Source: Spirochaetota bacterium (GTDB lineage: Bacteria; Spirochaetota; Spirochaetia; DTKZ01). From it: a stretch of 29,111 bases of DNA. Positions 1 through 7,769 of the stretch are shown here, piece after piece (position 1 is the first letter of the stretch; each line of letters begins with the position of its first letter). The stretch lies in contig JAKQWJ010000126.1 of the NCBI GenBank assembly GCA_029562045.1, positions 1 to 29,111 of the forward strand, read 5' to 3'. The position numbers and the translations under genes are program-made. The notes below the pieces were generated by a model. The model made no database searches. It was not told the origin of the DNA and saw nothing but the letters and a program-made list of their open reading frames with translations.

Positions 1-658
1 GGGACTTGCTTTTCTCCGAGTATCCGATGAGGTTGTCGTCCAGGAAAAAAATGTCCTTTCCGGGGATGCCTTCCAGTTCGCGGAGGACCGAGTCGGCGGT
101 CCGCTGCCGGTAGGCCTTCCCCAGATACCGGGAGACGCTGCAGAAACTGCATTCGAAGGGGCAGCCCCGGGAGGTCTGGATGGTCTGCCACAGGTAATCG
201 GGATGCAGGAGGTCCCGGCGGGGGAGGATGCGGCAGTTTTCCAGATCCACGACGGGTCCGCGGTAGATGCCGCCCAGCCGCCCCTGTTCGAAATCCCGGA
301 TCACCGTTCCCCAGATGCCTTCGACCTCCCCGGTGACAGCCGCGTCGGCGTACTGCAGAACCTCCTCGGGCATCATGGACGCGTGGATGCCTCCCATCAC
401 CACCGGCACTCCCTCTTTCCGGTATTGACCGGCGATTTCGTAGGCCCGGCCGACGGAGCTGGTGAAGGCGGTGATTCCCACCAGGTCCGCCTCCTCCACC
501 GGGGAGCGGCCGAAATTCTCGTCCACGATTTTGACGTCCCAGTCCCCGGGGGTGACCGCCGCGGCGTAGGCGAGGCCCAGGGGCGGGAAGCGGGAGACCG
601 TGCTGAGCATATAACCACTGCGCCGCCCCACGGGGTTGATAAGGAGGAGTTTCTTCAT
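1..658 (-). CDS. B12-binding domain radical SAM protein (3' end outside window)
   Basis: Reading the minus strand from the ATG at 658 gives an open frame of 219 codons that runs off the left edge. Residues 1-130 look like a cobalamin-binding Rossmann domain: a MKKLLLINP start, then a VVMGGIHASMMPEE segment typical of B12-radical SAM enzymes. There is no DxHxxG base-off motif. Residues 165-175 hold RGCPFECSFC, a CxxxCxxC motif (C166, C170, C173) for the 4Fe-4S/SAM cluster. It is followed by FFLDDNLIG, as in the family carrying a DUF4070-like C-terminus. Such enzymes do radical methylations or rearrangements; the substrate cannot be told from the sequence. The gene is divergent from the symporter. 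A TATAAT box at 667-672 places the likely transcript start about 2 nt before the ATG. Confidence 0.85.
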   Translation of the reverse strand, partial: MKKLLLINPVGRRSGYMLSTVSRFPPLGLAYAAAVTPGDWDVKIVDENFGRSPVEEADLVGITAFTSSVGRAYEIAGQYRKEGVPVVMGGIHASMMPEEVLQYADAAVTGEVEGIWGTVIRDFEQGRLGGIYRGPVVDLENCRILPRRDLLHPDYLWQTIQTSRGCPFECSFCSVSRYLGKAYRQRTADSVLRELEGIPGKDIFFLDDNLIGYSEKSKS

Positions 659-666
659 AGACCGCC

Positions 667-672
667 ATTATA
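667..672 (-). promoter_or_regulatory. -10 box for the radical SAM gene
   Basis: On the minus strand this reads TATAAT. The -35 region 17 bp upstream (TTCCCC) is poor. The predicted start is near 660, giving a leader of about 2 nt before the ATG at 658. Confidence 0.4.
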
Positions 673-701
673 GGGCCAAACCACGCTTTGGGGAAGAAGA
701 A

Positions 702-731
702 TTGCGCCGGACCCCCCGGACGGGGTACTAT
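702..731 (+). promoter_or_regulatory. Promoter of the symporter gene, apparently leaderless
   Basis: TTGCGC (702-707), an 18-bp spacer and TACTAT (726-731). Counting 7 nt from the last base of the -10 puts +1 on the A of the ATG at 738. No Shine-Dalgarno sequence lies at a useful distance. Confidence 0.45.
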
Positions 732-737
732 GTCCCC

Positions 738-2117
738 ATGGCGGCGGGCGGACTGTCCCGGAAGGTGAAGATCGGCTTCGGCCTCTGTGATCTGGGGGGA
801 AACCTGTTCTTCACCATCATGGGCTTCTATCTCCTGTATTTCCTCACCAACCAGGTGGGGCTGGATCCGGCGAAGGCGGGGGCGGCCCTCCTGGTGGGCA
901 AGGTCTGGGATGCGGTGTCGGATCCCCTGGTGGGGGGGCTTTCGGACCGCACCCGCACCCGGTGGGGACGGAGGCGGCCCTGGATCTTCGTCGGGGCCTT
1001 CCTCCTCTTCGGCGCCATGCCGCTGCAGTTCCTGCCCCCGGTCCGGGGAAGCCAGGGGACCCTCTTCCTCTGGGCGGCGGGGGTCTACTGCCTTCTCTGC
1101 ACGGCCTACACCTTCGTCAACATTCCCTACGGGGCCCTGACGCCGGAGCTGACGGAGGACTACCACGAACGGACGGTGCTCAACGGTTACCGGCAGATGT
1201 CCGCGGTGACGGGAACCTTCATCGGCGCCGCCGCGGTCCTGCCCATCGTCGGGGCCTTTTCCGACCCCAGGACCGGCTGGCTGGTCATGGCGGTGATCAT
1301 GGGGGGGGTCATGCTGGTGACGGCTCTGGTCACGGTGGTCACCGTGCCGGAGCGGGGGTTCGGAGGGACCGGCCCGGCCGGGGACGGCCCCGGCGTCTTT
1401 TCCGGAGGCGGGGCTGGAGGCGGTCTCCGGTCCTGGCGGGAGGTTCTCCGACAGGGGCCTTTTCTTCTGGTCCTCATTCCCTGGGCCCTGCACATAACGG
1501 GAGTGACCGTGGTGCAGGGGGCCCTGGTCTATCATTTCCAGTACATCTACGGCCGCAGGGAGGCCTTCCAGCCCGCCCTGATGCTGCTGCTCCTCTGCGC
1601 CACGGCGGCCATCCCCGGCTGGGTGCGGCTTTCCCGGCGGCTGGGGAAGCGCAACTCCTACAATCTGGGGATGGGGGTTTTCGCCGCCGCCATGACGGGT
1701 TTTTTCTTTCTGGGGAACCGCCTGGGCATTCGGGGGGCCTACGCCCTGATGGCGCTGGCGGGTCTTGGTTTCGCCGCCCAGTACGCCATGCCCTTCGCGA
1801 TTCTCCCCGATGTGGTGGAGTACGATCTGGCGGAGAACGGGCGCCGCCGGGAGGGGGTATACTACGGGCTCTGGACCTTTTTCAGCAAGATGGGGCAGGC
1901 CTTCGCCGCGGCCCTGACGGGCTGGGTCCTGGCCGCTTCCGGCTACGCCCCCGAGGCGGCGGCGCAGACGGAGGCGACGCGGCAGGCCATCCGCCTCCTG
2001 TCGGGGCTGATTCCCGCGGCCTTCGTCGGGGCGGGAATCCTCATCCACTCCTTCTATCCCATCGACAGGGCCTATTTCGACAAACTCGCCTCGAAGGCGC
2101 GGCTCCGTGGCGCGTAA
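738..2117 (+). CDS. GPH-family (MelB-like) sugar:cation symporter
   Basis: A 459-residue, very hydrophobic protein with about 12 membrane segments. It is an inner-membrane secondary transporter of the glycoside-pentoside-hexuronide:cation family in the major facilitator superfamily. The diagnostic stretch near residues 55-80 reads GKVWDAVSDPLVGGLSDRTR followed by WGRRRPWI. This matches the helix-2 WDxxxDP cation site and loop 2-3 of MelB/XynP-type carriers. A second typical segment is FAILPDVVEYD near residue 355. The substrate is unknown; family members carry melibiose, xylosides or glucuronides. An in-frame upstream ATG at 636 would add residues that do not look like the family and would overlap the divergent gene's start, so 738 is preferred. 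The 3' end overlaps recO by 11 bp, which implies one transcript. Confidence 0.88.
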   Translation: MAAGGLSRKVKIGFGLCDLGGNLFFTIMGFYLLYFLTNQVGLDPAKAGAALLVGKVWDAVSDPLVGGLSDRTRTRWGRRRPWIFVGAFLLFGAMPLQFLPPVRGSQGTLFLWAAGVYCLLCTAYTFVNIPYGALTPELTEDYHERTVLNGYRQMSAVTGTFIGAAAVLPIVGAFSDPRTGWLVMAVIMGGVMLVTALVTVVTVPERGFGGTGPAGDGPGVFSGGGAGGGLRSWREVLRQGPFLLVLIPWALHITGVTVVQGALVYHFQYIYGRREAFQPALMLLLLCATAAIPGWVRLSRRLGKRNSYNLGMGVFAAAMTGFFFLGNRLGIRGAYALMALAGLGFAAQYAMPFAILPDVVEYDLAENGRRREGVYYGLWTFFSKMGQAFAAALTGWVLAASGYAPEAAAQTEATRQAIRLLSGLIPAAFVGAGILIHSFYPIDRAYFDKLASKARLRGA

Positions 2118-2871
2118 CTTCCAGACTCCCGGGATCATCCTGAAAAACAACCGCTTCGGCGAGATTCACAAGGGCGTGGTTTTTCTCTCTCCGGAGCAGG
2201 GCCTCGTGGATGCGGTGGCCTACGGGGCCTTCTCCCCCAAGGGGAAGCTGCGGAGCGTGACCAACCCTCTCTGCACGGGCATCCTCTTTCTGTATCGGGA
2301 CCCGGTGAAGGACACCCGGAAGATAACCGACATGGACTGCCGGGAGTTCTTCGAAGGGATCCGGGCTTCGGTGGCCAAGTTTTTCACCGCGTCGGTCTGG
2401 CTCGAAACGGTGCTGCGGACCTTCGGGGGCGACGCCCGGGAGACCTACGACCTTCTTCTCCGGTGCCTCCGGCTCCTGGACGGGGGGACGGAGGAGGAGG
2501 CGCCGAGGCTTCTGGCGCTGTTCCTCTGGCGCCATCTGGAAGGGTCCGGGACCGCGCCGGACCTGCGGGACTGCGGCCGCTGCGGAAGGACCCGGAAAGA
2601 CCGGGACGTGTTCCACTATCTCCGGGGGAACCCGGGCTTTCTCTGCTCCGAATGCGCCCACTCCTCCGGGGCCCTGGAATCCTCCGTCCCCCTGTCGCCG
2701 GGCGCCCTGGCCTTCCTGGGCCATGCCTCTTCCCGGGAACTGGAGACGGCGGCGCGGGTGGGCCTGGATGCGGGCTCCCTGGAGGGCCTGAAAAGGGCGA
2801 TGCTGTGGCTCGCCGAAGACCTGGCGGGGCGACCCCTGGCGTCCATCCGGGCCGGTGAGGGAATTCTGTGA
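2107..2871 (+). CDS. recO: DNA repair protein RecO
   Basis: 254 residues, close to the usual RecO length. The N-terminal 80 residues resemble the RecO OB-fold (GIILKNNRFGEIHKGVVFLSP and the conserved AYGAF segment). A helical domain follows. A four-cysteine zinc-binding element sits near residues 156-182 (CGRC ... CSEC). RecO anneals complementary ssDNA and, with RecR and RecF, loads RecA on SSB-coated gaps. The start is GTG at 2107, inside the end of the symporter gene, with a GAAGG-like sequence about 10 nt upstream. Pairing recO with a sugar transporter is unusual and probably reflects only shared transcription. The next gene has its own promoter. Confidence 0.85.
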   Translation: MARNFQTPGIILKNNRFGEIHKGVVFLSPEQGLVDAVAYGAFSPKGKLRSVTNPLCTGILFLYRDPVKDTRKITDMDCREFFEGIRASVAKFFTASVWLETVLRTFGGDARETYDLLLRCLRLLDGGTEEEAPRLLALFLWRHLEGSGTAPDLRDCGRCGRTRKDRDVFHYLRGNPGFLCSECAHSSGALESSVPLSPGALAFLGHASSRELETAARVGLDAGSLEGLKRAMLWLAEDLAGRPLASIRAGEGIL

Positions 2872-2888
2872 CGGCGACCCCTTCAGTC

Positions 2889-2917
2889 TTGTACGGTCCG
2901 GTTTTTTGGGGTATCAT
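2889..2917 (+). promoter_or_regulatory. nfnAB promoter
   Basis: TTGTAC (2889-2894), a 17-bp spacer and TATCAT (2912-2917). The predicted start at about 2924 leaves a leader of about 6 nt before the ATG at 2930, too short for a normal ribosome-binding site. Confidence 0.6.
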
Positions 2918-2922
2918 ACCCC
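2908..2922. promoter_or_regulatory. Perfect palindrome over the nfnAB -10 box (possible operator)
   Basis: GGGGTAT-C-ATACCCC is a perfect 7+1+7 inverted repeat that fully encloses the -10 hexamer. A bound dimeric repressor, for example a redox sensor, would block transcription. The binding protein is unknown. Confidence 0.45.
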
Positions 2923-2929
2923 TACCGTC

Positions 2930-3799
2930 ATGAATAAAATTATCCGGAAGGTCCGGTTATCGGACGAAGTATACAAGATCGTCGTGGAGGCCCCCCTCAT
3001 CGCCGCGGAGCGCCGGCCCGGCCAGTTCGTCATCGTGCAGCGGGACACGGATTTCGGCGAGCGGATCCCGCTGACCATAGCCGACGCGGACCCCCGGGCG
3101 GGAACCATCACCATGGTCTTTCAGACCGTCGGAAAATCCACCCACAACCTGGCCCTCCTGGAGGAGGGAGACAGCATCGCCAACCTCCTGGGCCCCCTGG
3201 GACGGCCCACGAAGATCGAAAAAGTGGGCACCGTGGTCTGTGTGGGGGGCGGCATCGGCGCGGCGCCCCTCTACCCCATCGCCCAGGGGATGAAGAAGGC
3301 GGGAAACCGGCTGGTGGTGATCATCGGCGCCCGGAACAGGGGCCTGGTCATCATGGAGGAGGAGATGCGGGCCATCGCCGACGAACTCATCGTCGTCACC
3401 GACGACGGCTCCTACGGCCGGAAGGCCCTGGTCACCGAACCTCTGAAGGAGCTTTGCGACGGGGACCCCCGGCCGGACATGGTGGTGGCCATCGGTCCCC
3501 CCATCATGATGAAGTTCTGCGTGGAAACCACCCGACCCTTCGGGATCCACACCGTGGTGTCGCTGAACACCATCATGATCGACGGCACCGGGATGTGCGG
3601 GGGCTGCCGGGTCACCGTGGGGGGAAAGACGAAGTTCGTCTGCGTGGACGGGCCCGAGTTCGACGGGCACCAGGTGGATTTTTCCAATATGCTGGCCCGG
3701 ATGGGAGCCTACAAGGAGCACGAGAACGAGGCCCACGACCGGTGCCATATCGACATGCAGGTGAAGAAGCTGGAGAAAGAGCGGGGGGAGAAGGCATGA
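2930..3799 (+). CDS. nfnA: NADH-dependent ferredoxin:NADP+ oxidoreductase subunit NfnA
   Basis: A 289-residue ferredoxin-reductase-fold flavoprotein, homologous to PyrK and SudB. It has an FAD-binding beta-barrel with the RIPLT motif (residues 45-49), a nucleotide-binding half with VCVGGGIGAAPLYP (103-115), and a C-terminal 2Fe-2S site with DGTGMCGGC (C223, C226) and C238. NfnA has only three cluster cysteines plus an acidic ligand, and this sequence fits that pattern. The small NfnA subunit binds NAD(H). With NfnB it couples NADH and ferredoxin oxidation to NADP+ reduction by flavin-based electron bifurcation in the cytoplasm. The start is the ATG at 2930. An upstream in-frame ATG at 2855 adds 25 residues foreign to the family and would include the promoter. 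The stop overlaps the nfnB start (ATGA). Confidence 0.85.
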   Translation: MNKIIRKVRLSDEVYKIVVEAPLIAAERRPGQFVIVQRDTDFGERIPLTIADADPRAGTITMVFQTVGKSTHNLALLEEGDSIANLLGPLGRPTKIEKVGTVVCVGGGIGAAPLYPIAQGMKKAGNRLVVIIGARNRGLVIMEEEMRAIADELIVVTDDGSYGRKALVTEPLKELCDGDPRPDMVVAIGPPIMMKFCVETTRPFGIHTVVSLNTIMIDGTGMCGGCRVTVGGKTKFVCVDGPEFDGHQVDFSNMLARMGAYKEHENEAHDRCHIDMQVKKLEKERGEKA

Positions 3800-5286
3800 A
3801 CCGGCCGGCGGAGTTCGAAGCCCCCACCGCCTCTGTCCGGGGCCTGCTGGAAAAGCTGGGAGAGGGAAGGCTCTCGGTCCGGGACCGTCTGGCCATCCCG
3901 CCCCAGGAGATGCCCGCCCAGGACCCGGCGGCCCGACGGGGAAACATGGACGAGGTGGCCCTGGGCTATTCCGAGGAGCAGGCCCGGCTGGAGGCCCTGC
4001 GCTGCCTGCAGTGCAAAAACGCCCCCTGCATCGCCTCCTGTCCCGTGGGGATCGACATTCCGGGCTTCATCGCGGAAATCGCCGCGGGGAGATACGCCGA
4101 GTCCCTGGCCGTGTTGAAGAAGAGCAACCTCTTTCCCGCCATCTGCGGGCGGGTCTGCCCCCAGGAGGTCCAGTGTCAGGCCACCTGCACGGTGGGTAAA
4201 TCGCTGAAAAGCCTGGATAAGGCGGTGTCCATCGGCAGGCTGGAACGCTTCGCCGCCGACCGGGAGCGGGAATCCGGGCGGCTGGAGGTTCCGGCGGTGA
4301 AGCCCGCCACCGGAAAAAGGGTCGCCGTCGTGGGCAGCGGCCCCGCCGGGCTCGCCGCCGCTGCCGATCTGGCAAAAGAGGGGCATGCGGTGACGATCTT
4401 CGAAGCCTTCCACAAGCCCGGGGGGGTGATGATCTACGGAATCCCCGAGTTCCGCCTTCCCAAGGACATCGTGGGGCGGGAAATCGAGGCGCTGGAACAG
4501 ATGGGGGTGGAGATCCGGACCAATTTCCTGGTGGGGCGCACCCGGTCACTGAAGGACCTTCTGGACAGGGACGGTTTCGCCGCGGTCTTCATCGGCAGCG
4601 GCGCGGGGCTTCCCAAGTTCATGGACATCCCGGGAGAGAACCTCATCGGGGTCTTCAGCGCCAACGAGTACCTGACCCGGTCCAACCTGATGCGGGCCTA
4701 CGATCTGCAGCACGCGGACACCCCGATTTTCAAGGCGAAGCGGATGGCCGTCCTCGGCGGGGGCAACGTGGCCATGGACGCGGCCCGGACCGCCGTCAGA
4801 ATGGGCGCGGAGAAGGTTTTCCTGGTCTACCGGCGGACCGAACGGGAGATGCCCGCCCGGGTGGAGGAGGTGGCCCACGCCAGGGAGGAGGGGGTCGTCT
4901 TCCGTTTTCTGGAGAGCCCCACGAGGATCCTGGGGGACGAGCGGAAAAGGGTGACGGGGATGGAATGCCTGTCCTATACCCTGGGGGACCCCGACGCCTC
5001 GGGCCGCCGCAGCCCGGTGGCGGTTCCGGGGAGCGAACACCTTCTGGATGTGGACGCGGTCATCGTGGCCATCGGAAACGAGTCCCACCCCCTCCTTCTG
5101 CAGACCAACCCGGAGATCGCGGTCTCCAGGAGGGGGAACATCATCACCGATGAAACGGGAAAAACCTCCATGGACAGGGTCTACGCCGGGGGGGACATCG
5201 TCCTCGGCGCCGCCACGGTGATCCTGGCCATGGGGGAAGGGCGCCGGGCCGCGGCTTCCATCAACAGACTTCTGGCGGAAGAATGA
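3796..5286 (+). CDS. nfnB: NfnB / glutamate synthase small-subunit-like flavoprotein
   Basis: 496 residues. The N-terminal domain has two 4Fe-4S cysteine sets: C70, C73, C78, C82 (CLQCKNAPCIASC) and C117, C121, C127, C131. Next comes an FAD Rossmann motif VAVVGSGPAGLAAA (177-190), an NADPH-binding GGGNVAMDAARTA segment, and a C-terminal FAD stretch YAGGDIVLGAATV. This is the layout shared by GltD, NfnB and PreT. The adjoining NfnA, translationally coupled through ATGA, favours NfnB, where the bifurcating FAD sits. The alternative is the stand-alone NADPH glutamate synthase gltA, under which name many such genes are annotated. No glutamate synthase large subunit is nearby. The product supplies NADPH in anaerobic metabolism. 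Confidence 0.83.
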   Translation: MNRPAEFEAPTASVRGLLEKLGEGRLSVRDRLAIPPQEMPAQDPAARRGNMDEVALGYSEEQARLEALRCLQCKNAPCIASCPVGIDIPGFIAEIAAGRYAESLAVLKKSNLFPAICGRVCPQEVQCQATCTVGKSLKSLDKAVSIGRLERFAADRERESGRLEVPAVKPATGKRVAVVGSGPAGLAAAADLAKEGHAVTIFEAFHKPGGVMIYGIPEFRLPKDIVGREIEALEQMGVEIRTNFLVGRTRSLKDLLDRDGFAAVFIGSGAGLPKFMDIPGENLIGVFSANEYLTRSNLMRAYDLQHADTPIFKAKRMAVLGGGNVAMDAARTAVRMGAEKVFLVYRRTEREMPARVEEVAHAREEGVVFRFLESPTRILGDERKRVTGMECLSYTLGDPDASGRRSPVAVPGSEHLLDVDAVIVAIGNESHPLLLQTNPEIAVSRRGNIITDETGKTSMDRVYAGGDIVLGAATVILAMGEGRRAAASINRLLAEE

Positions 5287-5294
5287 AGGGGAGG

Positions 5295-5327
5295 GGGCCG
5301 GTGATTTATGCGCTTGAATTCCGGCCC
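5295..5327 (+). other. GC-rich inverted repeat in the nfnB to DHOD-like spacer
   Basis: GGGCCGG (5295-5301) pairs with CCGGCCC (5321-5327) around a 19-nt loop that contains the -35 box of the next promoter. It has no U-run of terminator type. It could be an attenuating hairpin in read-through RNA or a protein site. Confidence 0.3.
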
Positions 5328-5342
5328 GGCCTGCCTTACCTT
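5314..5342 (+). promoter_or_regulatory. Promoter of the DHOD-like gene
   Basis: TTGAAT (5314-5319), a 17-bp spacer and TACCTT (5337-5342). A GAGGAG ribosome-binding site follows before the ATG at 5375, so this gene has an ordinary leader. Confidence 0.4.
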
Positions 5343-5374
5343 TTAGAGAGAGAAAAATGCACGAGGAGTGATCT

Positions 5375-6388
5375 ATGGCGAAATTGAACACGACCTACAT
5401 GGGAATCGAACTCGCGAATCCTCTCATCGTCGGGGCCTGCAGTCTCACATCGAACCTGGACACGATAAAAAGGCTGGAGGACTCCGGCGCGGGAGCGGTG
5501 GTGATCAAAAGCCTTTTCGAGGAACAGATCCAGCTGAAAAACTACCTGATGCACGAAGAACTGCACCGCTACGACGACTGGCACGCGGAGATGACCTCGA
5601 TTTTTCCCAATCTGGAGGACGGAGGGCCGGAGGAACACCTGGCCTGGGTGCGCCGGGCCCGGGAAGCGGTGAAGATACCGGTCATCGCCAGCCTCAACGC
5701 CGTCAACCGGGAGGCCTGGGTCGAGTACGCCAAGCTGCTGGAGGGCGAAAAGGTGGACGGGCTGGAGCTCAACTTCTTCGCCACCCCCACCGATTTCGGG
5801 AAGCCGGCCGCGGATATCGAGAACGAAGAGATATCGATTCTCAAGGATGTCCGGAAGGTCGTCAAGATCCCCATCTCGGTCAAACTCAGCCCGTTCTATA
5901 CCAACCCCCTGAATTTCGTGAAACGCCTGGATGAGACCGGCGTGGCGGGCTTCGTTCTGTTCAACCGCTTTTTCGATCCCAGCCTGGATATCGAGGCGGA
6001 AAAAAGCGACTTCCCCTTCAACCTCTCCAACCCCAACGATCACCGCCTGGCGCTGCGTTATGTGGGGCTTCTGTCCGGGAATGTCCGGGGCAGTCTCTGC
6101 GCCTCCCATGGCATCCATGCGCCGGCCCACGCCATCGAGGTCCTTCTGGCCGGCGCCGACGCTTTCCAGGTGGTGAGCACCCTGTACCGGAACTCCGTGG
6201 GCACGATAAAAGTGTTCCAGGACGAGATCAAGGCCTGGATGGACCGGAAAGGCTACGCCTCCCTGGCGGATTTCCGGGGAAAACTGGATGCGAAACACAA
6301 TCCGGACAAGTTTACGTACCGGCGGGCTCAGTACGTGAGGATACTGATGAGGCCCGAGAGTTTTCTCGCACGGCCGAAGATTATCTGA
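5375..6388 (+). CDS. Dihydroorotate dehydrogenase-like flavoprotein
   Basis: 337 residues with the FMN-binding TIM-barrel of the dihydroorotate dehydrogenase (DHOD) superfamily. It begins TYMGIELANPLIVGAC, has the GAGAVVIKSLFEEQI phosphate-side strand, VKLSPF (K170), and a C-terminal GADAFQVVSTLYRN FMN-phosphate loop. True DHODs carry an N-x-S-C-P-N type active-site loop with the catalytic Cys or Ser. Here the equivalent reads LELNFFATPTDFG (131-142), with no Cys or Ser. It therefore belongs to the poorly understood 'DHOD-like' subfamily and is probably not the pyrimidine enzyme. A clear GAGGAG ribosome-binding site supports the ATG at 5375. It lies 88 bp after nfnB with its own weak promoter. 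The neighbouring NfnA is a PyrK homologue, so an electron-transfer partnership is possible but is only inference. Confidence 0.82.
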   Translation: MAKLNTTYMGIELANPLIVGACSLTSNLDTIKRLEDSGAGAVVIKSLFEEQIQLKNYLMHEELHRYDDWHAEMTSIFPNLEDGGPEEHLAWVRRAREAVKIPVIASLNAVNREAWVEYAKLLEGEKVDGLELNFFATPTDFGKPAADIENEEISILKDVRKVVKIPISVKLSPFYTNPLNFVKRLDETGVAGFVLFNRFFDPSLDIEAEKSDFPFNLSNPNDHRLALRYVGLLSGNVRGSLCASHGIHAPAHAIEVLLAGADAFQVVSTLYRNSVGTIKVFQDEIKAWMDRKGYASLADFRGKLDAKHNPDKFTYRRAQYVRILMRPESFLARPKII

Positions 6389-6451
6389 TAGAGTCTTTCC
6401 GGAGGGGCGGCTGTCCATGGCGGACTCCGCTCCGTCCCGGGAGGAGAGGCC

Positions 6452-6940
6452 ATGCGGAGAAACGACAAAGCCCTGAAAGACAGACCCGCCATCGACAGGG
6501 TCATCCGCGCGTGCCGGATCTGCACCCTGGCCATGGCCGACGGCGGTGAACCCTATGCGGTTCCCCTGAACTTCGGGTACGACGGGGCGAGCCTGTACTT
6601 CCATTCCGCGGCGGTAGGGAAAAAAATCGATATTCTGCATAAAAATCCCCGGGTCTGGTTCTCTTTCCACACCGGAGGCGGACTGGTGCGCACCGGCGAC
6701 GGGGTCTGCGGCTGGACCTCGGAATACGAATCCGTCATGGGCTCCGGGCAGGTTGTCTTTCTGCGCGGGGAGAGCGAGAAGCGCCGGGGCCTGGACATCC
6801 TGACCGCCCACGCCGCGGCGGGAGGGGGCGGGGATTACGACCCCCGGGCCCTGGACCGGATTCTCGTTTTCCGGGTGGACATCCTGTCGCTGTCGGGAAA
6901 AAAATCCCCGGTCCGCCGGGGAGAGGACGCCGATGGCTGA
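6452..6940 (+). CDS. Pyridoxamine 5'-phosphate oxidase-like FMN-binding protein
   Basis: 162 residues of split-beta-barrel flavoprotein type, in the NimA-like/PNPOx-like group. It shows a short N-terminal helix, then RACRICTLAMADGGEPYAVP and LNFGYDGASLYFHSA, then GKKIDILHKNPRVWFSF. The last matches the typical FMN-phosphate contact region. The family includes heme-binding, nitroimidazole-resistance and flavin reductase members; the substrate here is not predictable. A GGAGG sequence 5-8 nt before the ATG fixes the start. Its last 8 bp overlap the nitroreductase gene, so the two are probably translated together. Together they form a small flavin redox pair. Confidence 0.78.
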   Translation: MRRNDKALKDRPAIDRVIRACRICTLAMADGGEPYAVPLNFGYDGASLYFHSAAVGKKIDILHKNPRVWFSFHTGGGLVRTGDGVCGWTSEYESVMGSGQVVFLRGESEKRRGLDILTAHAAAGGGGDYDPRALDRILVFRVDILSLSGKKSPVRRGEDADG

Positions 6941-7769
6941 CACGATGATCGACGCCATCAAAAGACGGGTCTCGGTGCGCACCTTTTCCGCGGAGCCGGT
7001 TCCGCCGGAGGTCATGGACGCCTTCCGGGGGGGGATGCTGCGGAACGGGGCGGACCTTTTCGGAAACCGGCCGCGGTTCCTCGTCATCGATCCCCGGGAG
7101 GAGAGGCTGGGCGAAACCGCCGGGCTCTTCACCTATGGGGTGGTCAAAAACCCCGGTTTCTTCATCGCCGGGGCGGTCCCCCGCGGCCCCGGGGCCCTCA
7201 CCGATTTCGGCTACGCCATGGAGAGACACATTCTGGAGGCCGTTTCTCTGGGTCTGGGAACCTGCTGGCTGGGAGGCACCTTCAGCCGCAGCGCCTTCTC
7301 CCGGGCCATGGGTCTGCGGGACGGGGAACTTCTTCCGGCGGTGAGCCCTCTGGGCATACCCGCCGCGGAGAAATCCCTGGTCGACGGGGTTCTGAGTTTC
7401 GCCGCCCGCTCCCGACTCCGCCGTCCCTGGAAGGAGATTTTCCATCGGGGAAGACCCGGGGTGCCCCTTTCCCCGGGGGAAGCCGGCGCCTACGCCGAGG
7501 TCCTGGAATGCGTCCGCATGGCCCCGTCGGCCCTGAACAGACAGCCCTGGAGGGTCGTCAGGGAGGAATCGGCGGATGTATTTCATTTCTATATCGTGTC
7601 GGAGGGGGGAGGCGGCGAGATCCGGCTCCCTGAAATCGACATCGGCATCGCCCTCTGCCACTTCGAGCTTGCCGCCGGCGCCCTGGGGCTGTCCGGTTCC
7701 TGGTCCGGAAAGACCGGGAGCGGCGGGGTGGAGGGGTGGACCCACATCCTGACCTGGGAGGGCCGATGA
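6933..7769 (+). CDS. TM-type nitroreductase family protein
   Basis: 278 residues. The N-terminus DAIKRRVSVRTFSAEPVP matches nitroreductases, whose FMN-binding starts with an R-x-S-x-R element. Near residues 88-112, AMERHILEAVSLGLGTCWLGG is the conserved mid-domain. APSALNRQPWRVV (near 194-206) is a second FMN-binding patch, as in the single-chain 'putative TM nitroreductase' type in which two half-domains make one active site. It probably reduces quinones or nitro compounds with NAD(P)H, but a physiological substrate cannot be named. The ATG at 6933 is preceded by GAGAGG. The 3' end overlaps the following synthetase gene as ATGA. Confidence 0.8.
   Translation: MADTMIDAIKRRVSVRTFSAEPVPPEVMDAFRGGMLRNGADLFGNRPRFLVIDPREERLGETAGLFTYGVVKNPGFFIAGAVPRGPGALTDFGYAMERHILEAVSLGLGTCWLGGTFSRSAFSRAMGLRDGELLPAVSPLGIPAAEKSLVDGVLSFAARSRLRRPWKEIFHRGRPGVPLSPGEAGAYAEVLECVRMAPSALNRQPWRVVREESADVFHFYIVSEGGGGEIRLPEIDIGIALCHFELAAGALGLSGSWSGKTGSGGVEGWTHILTWEGR

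Noticed and set aside
203..673. 156-codon plus-strand frame at the left edge
   Set aside because: It is the antisense of a radical SAM gene whose minus-strand frame has an intact CxxxCxxC motif and a B12-binding domain.
962..2143. 393-codon open frame overlapping the symporter in another frame
   Set aside because: Its translation is a low-complexity Arg/Gly/Pro-rich product, as expected for the shifted frame of a GC-rich gene. The overlapping symporter frame has clear family motifs.
5336..7132. 598-codon antisense frame opposite the DHOD-like, PNPOx-like and nitroreductase genes
   Set aside because: It spans three well-supported sense genes and their spacers. Long antisense frames are common in GC-rich DNA.
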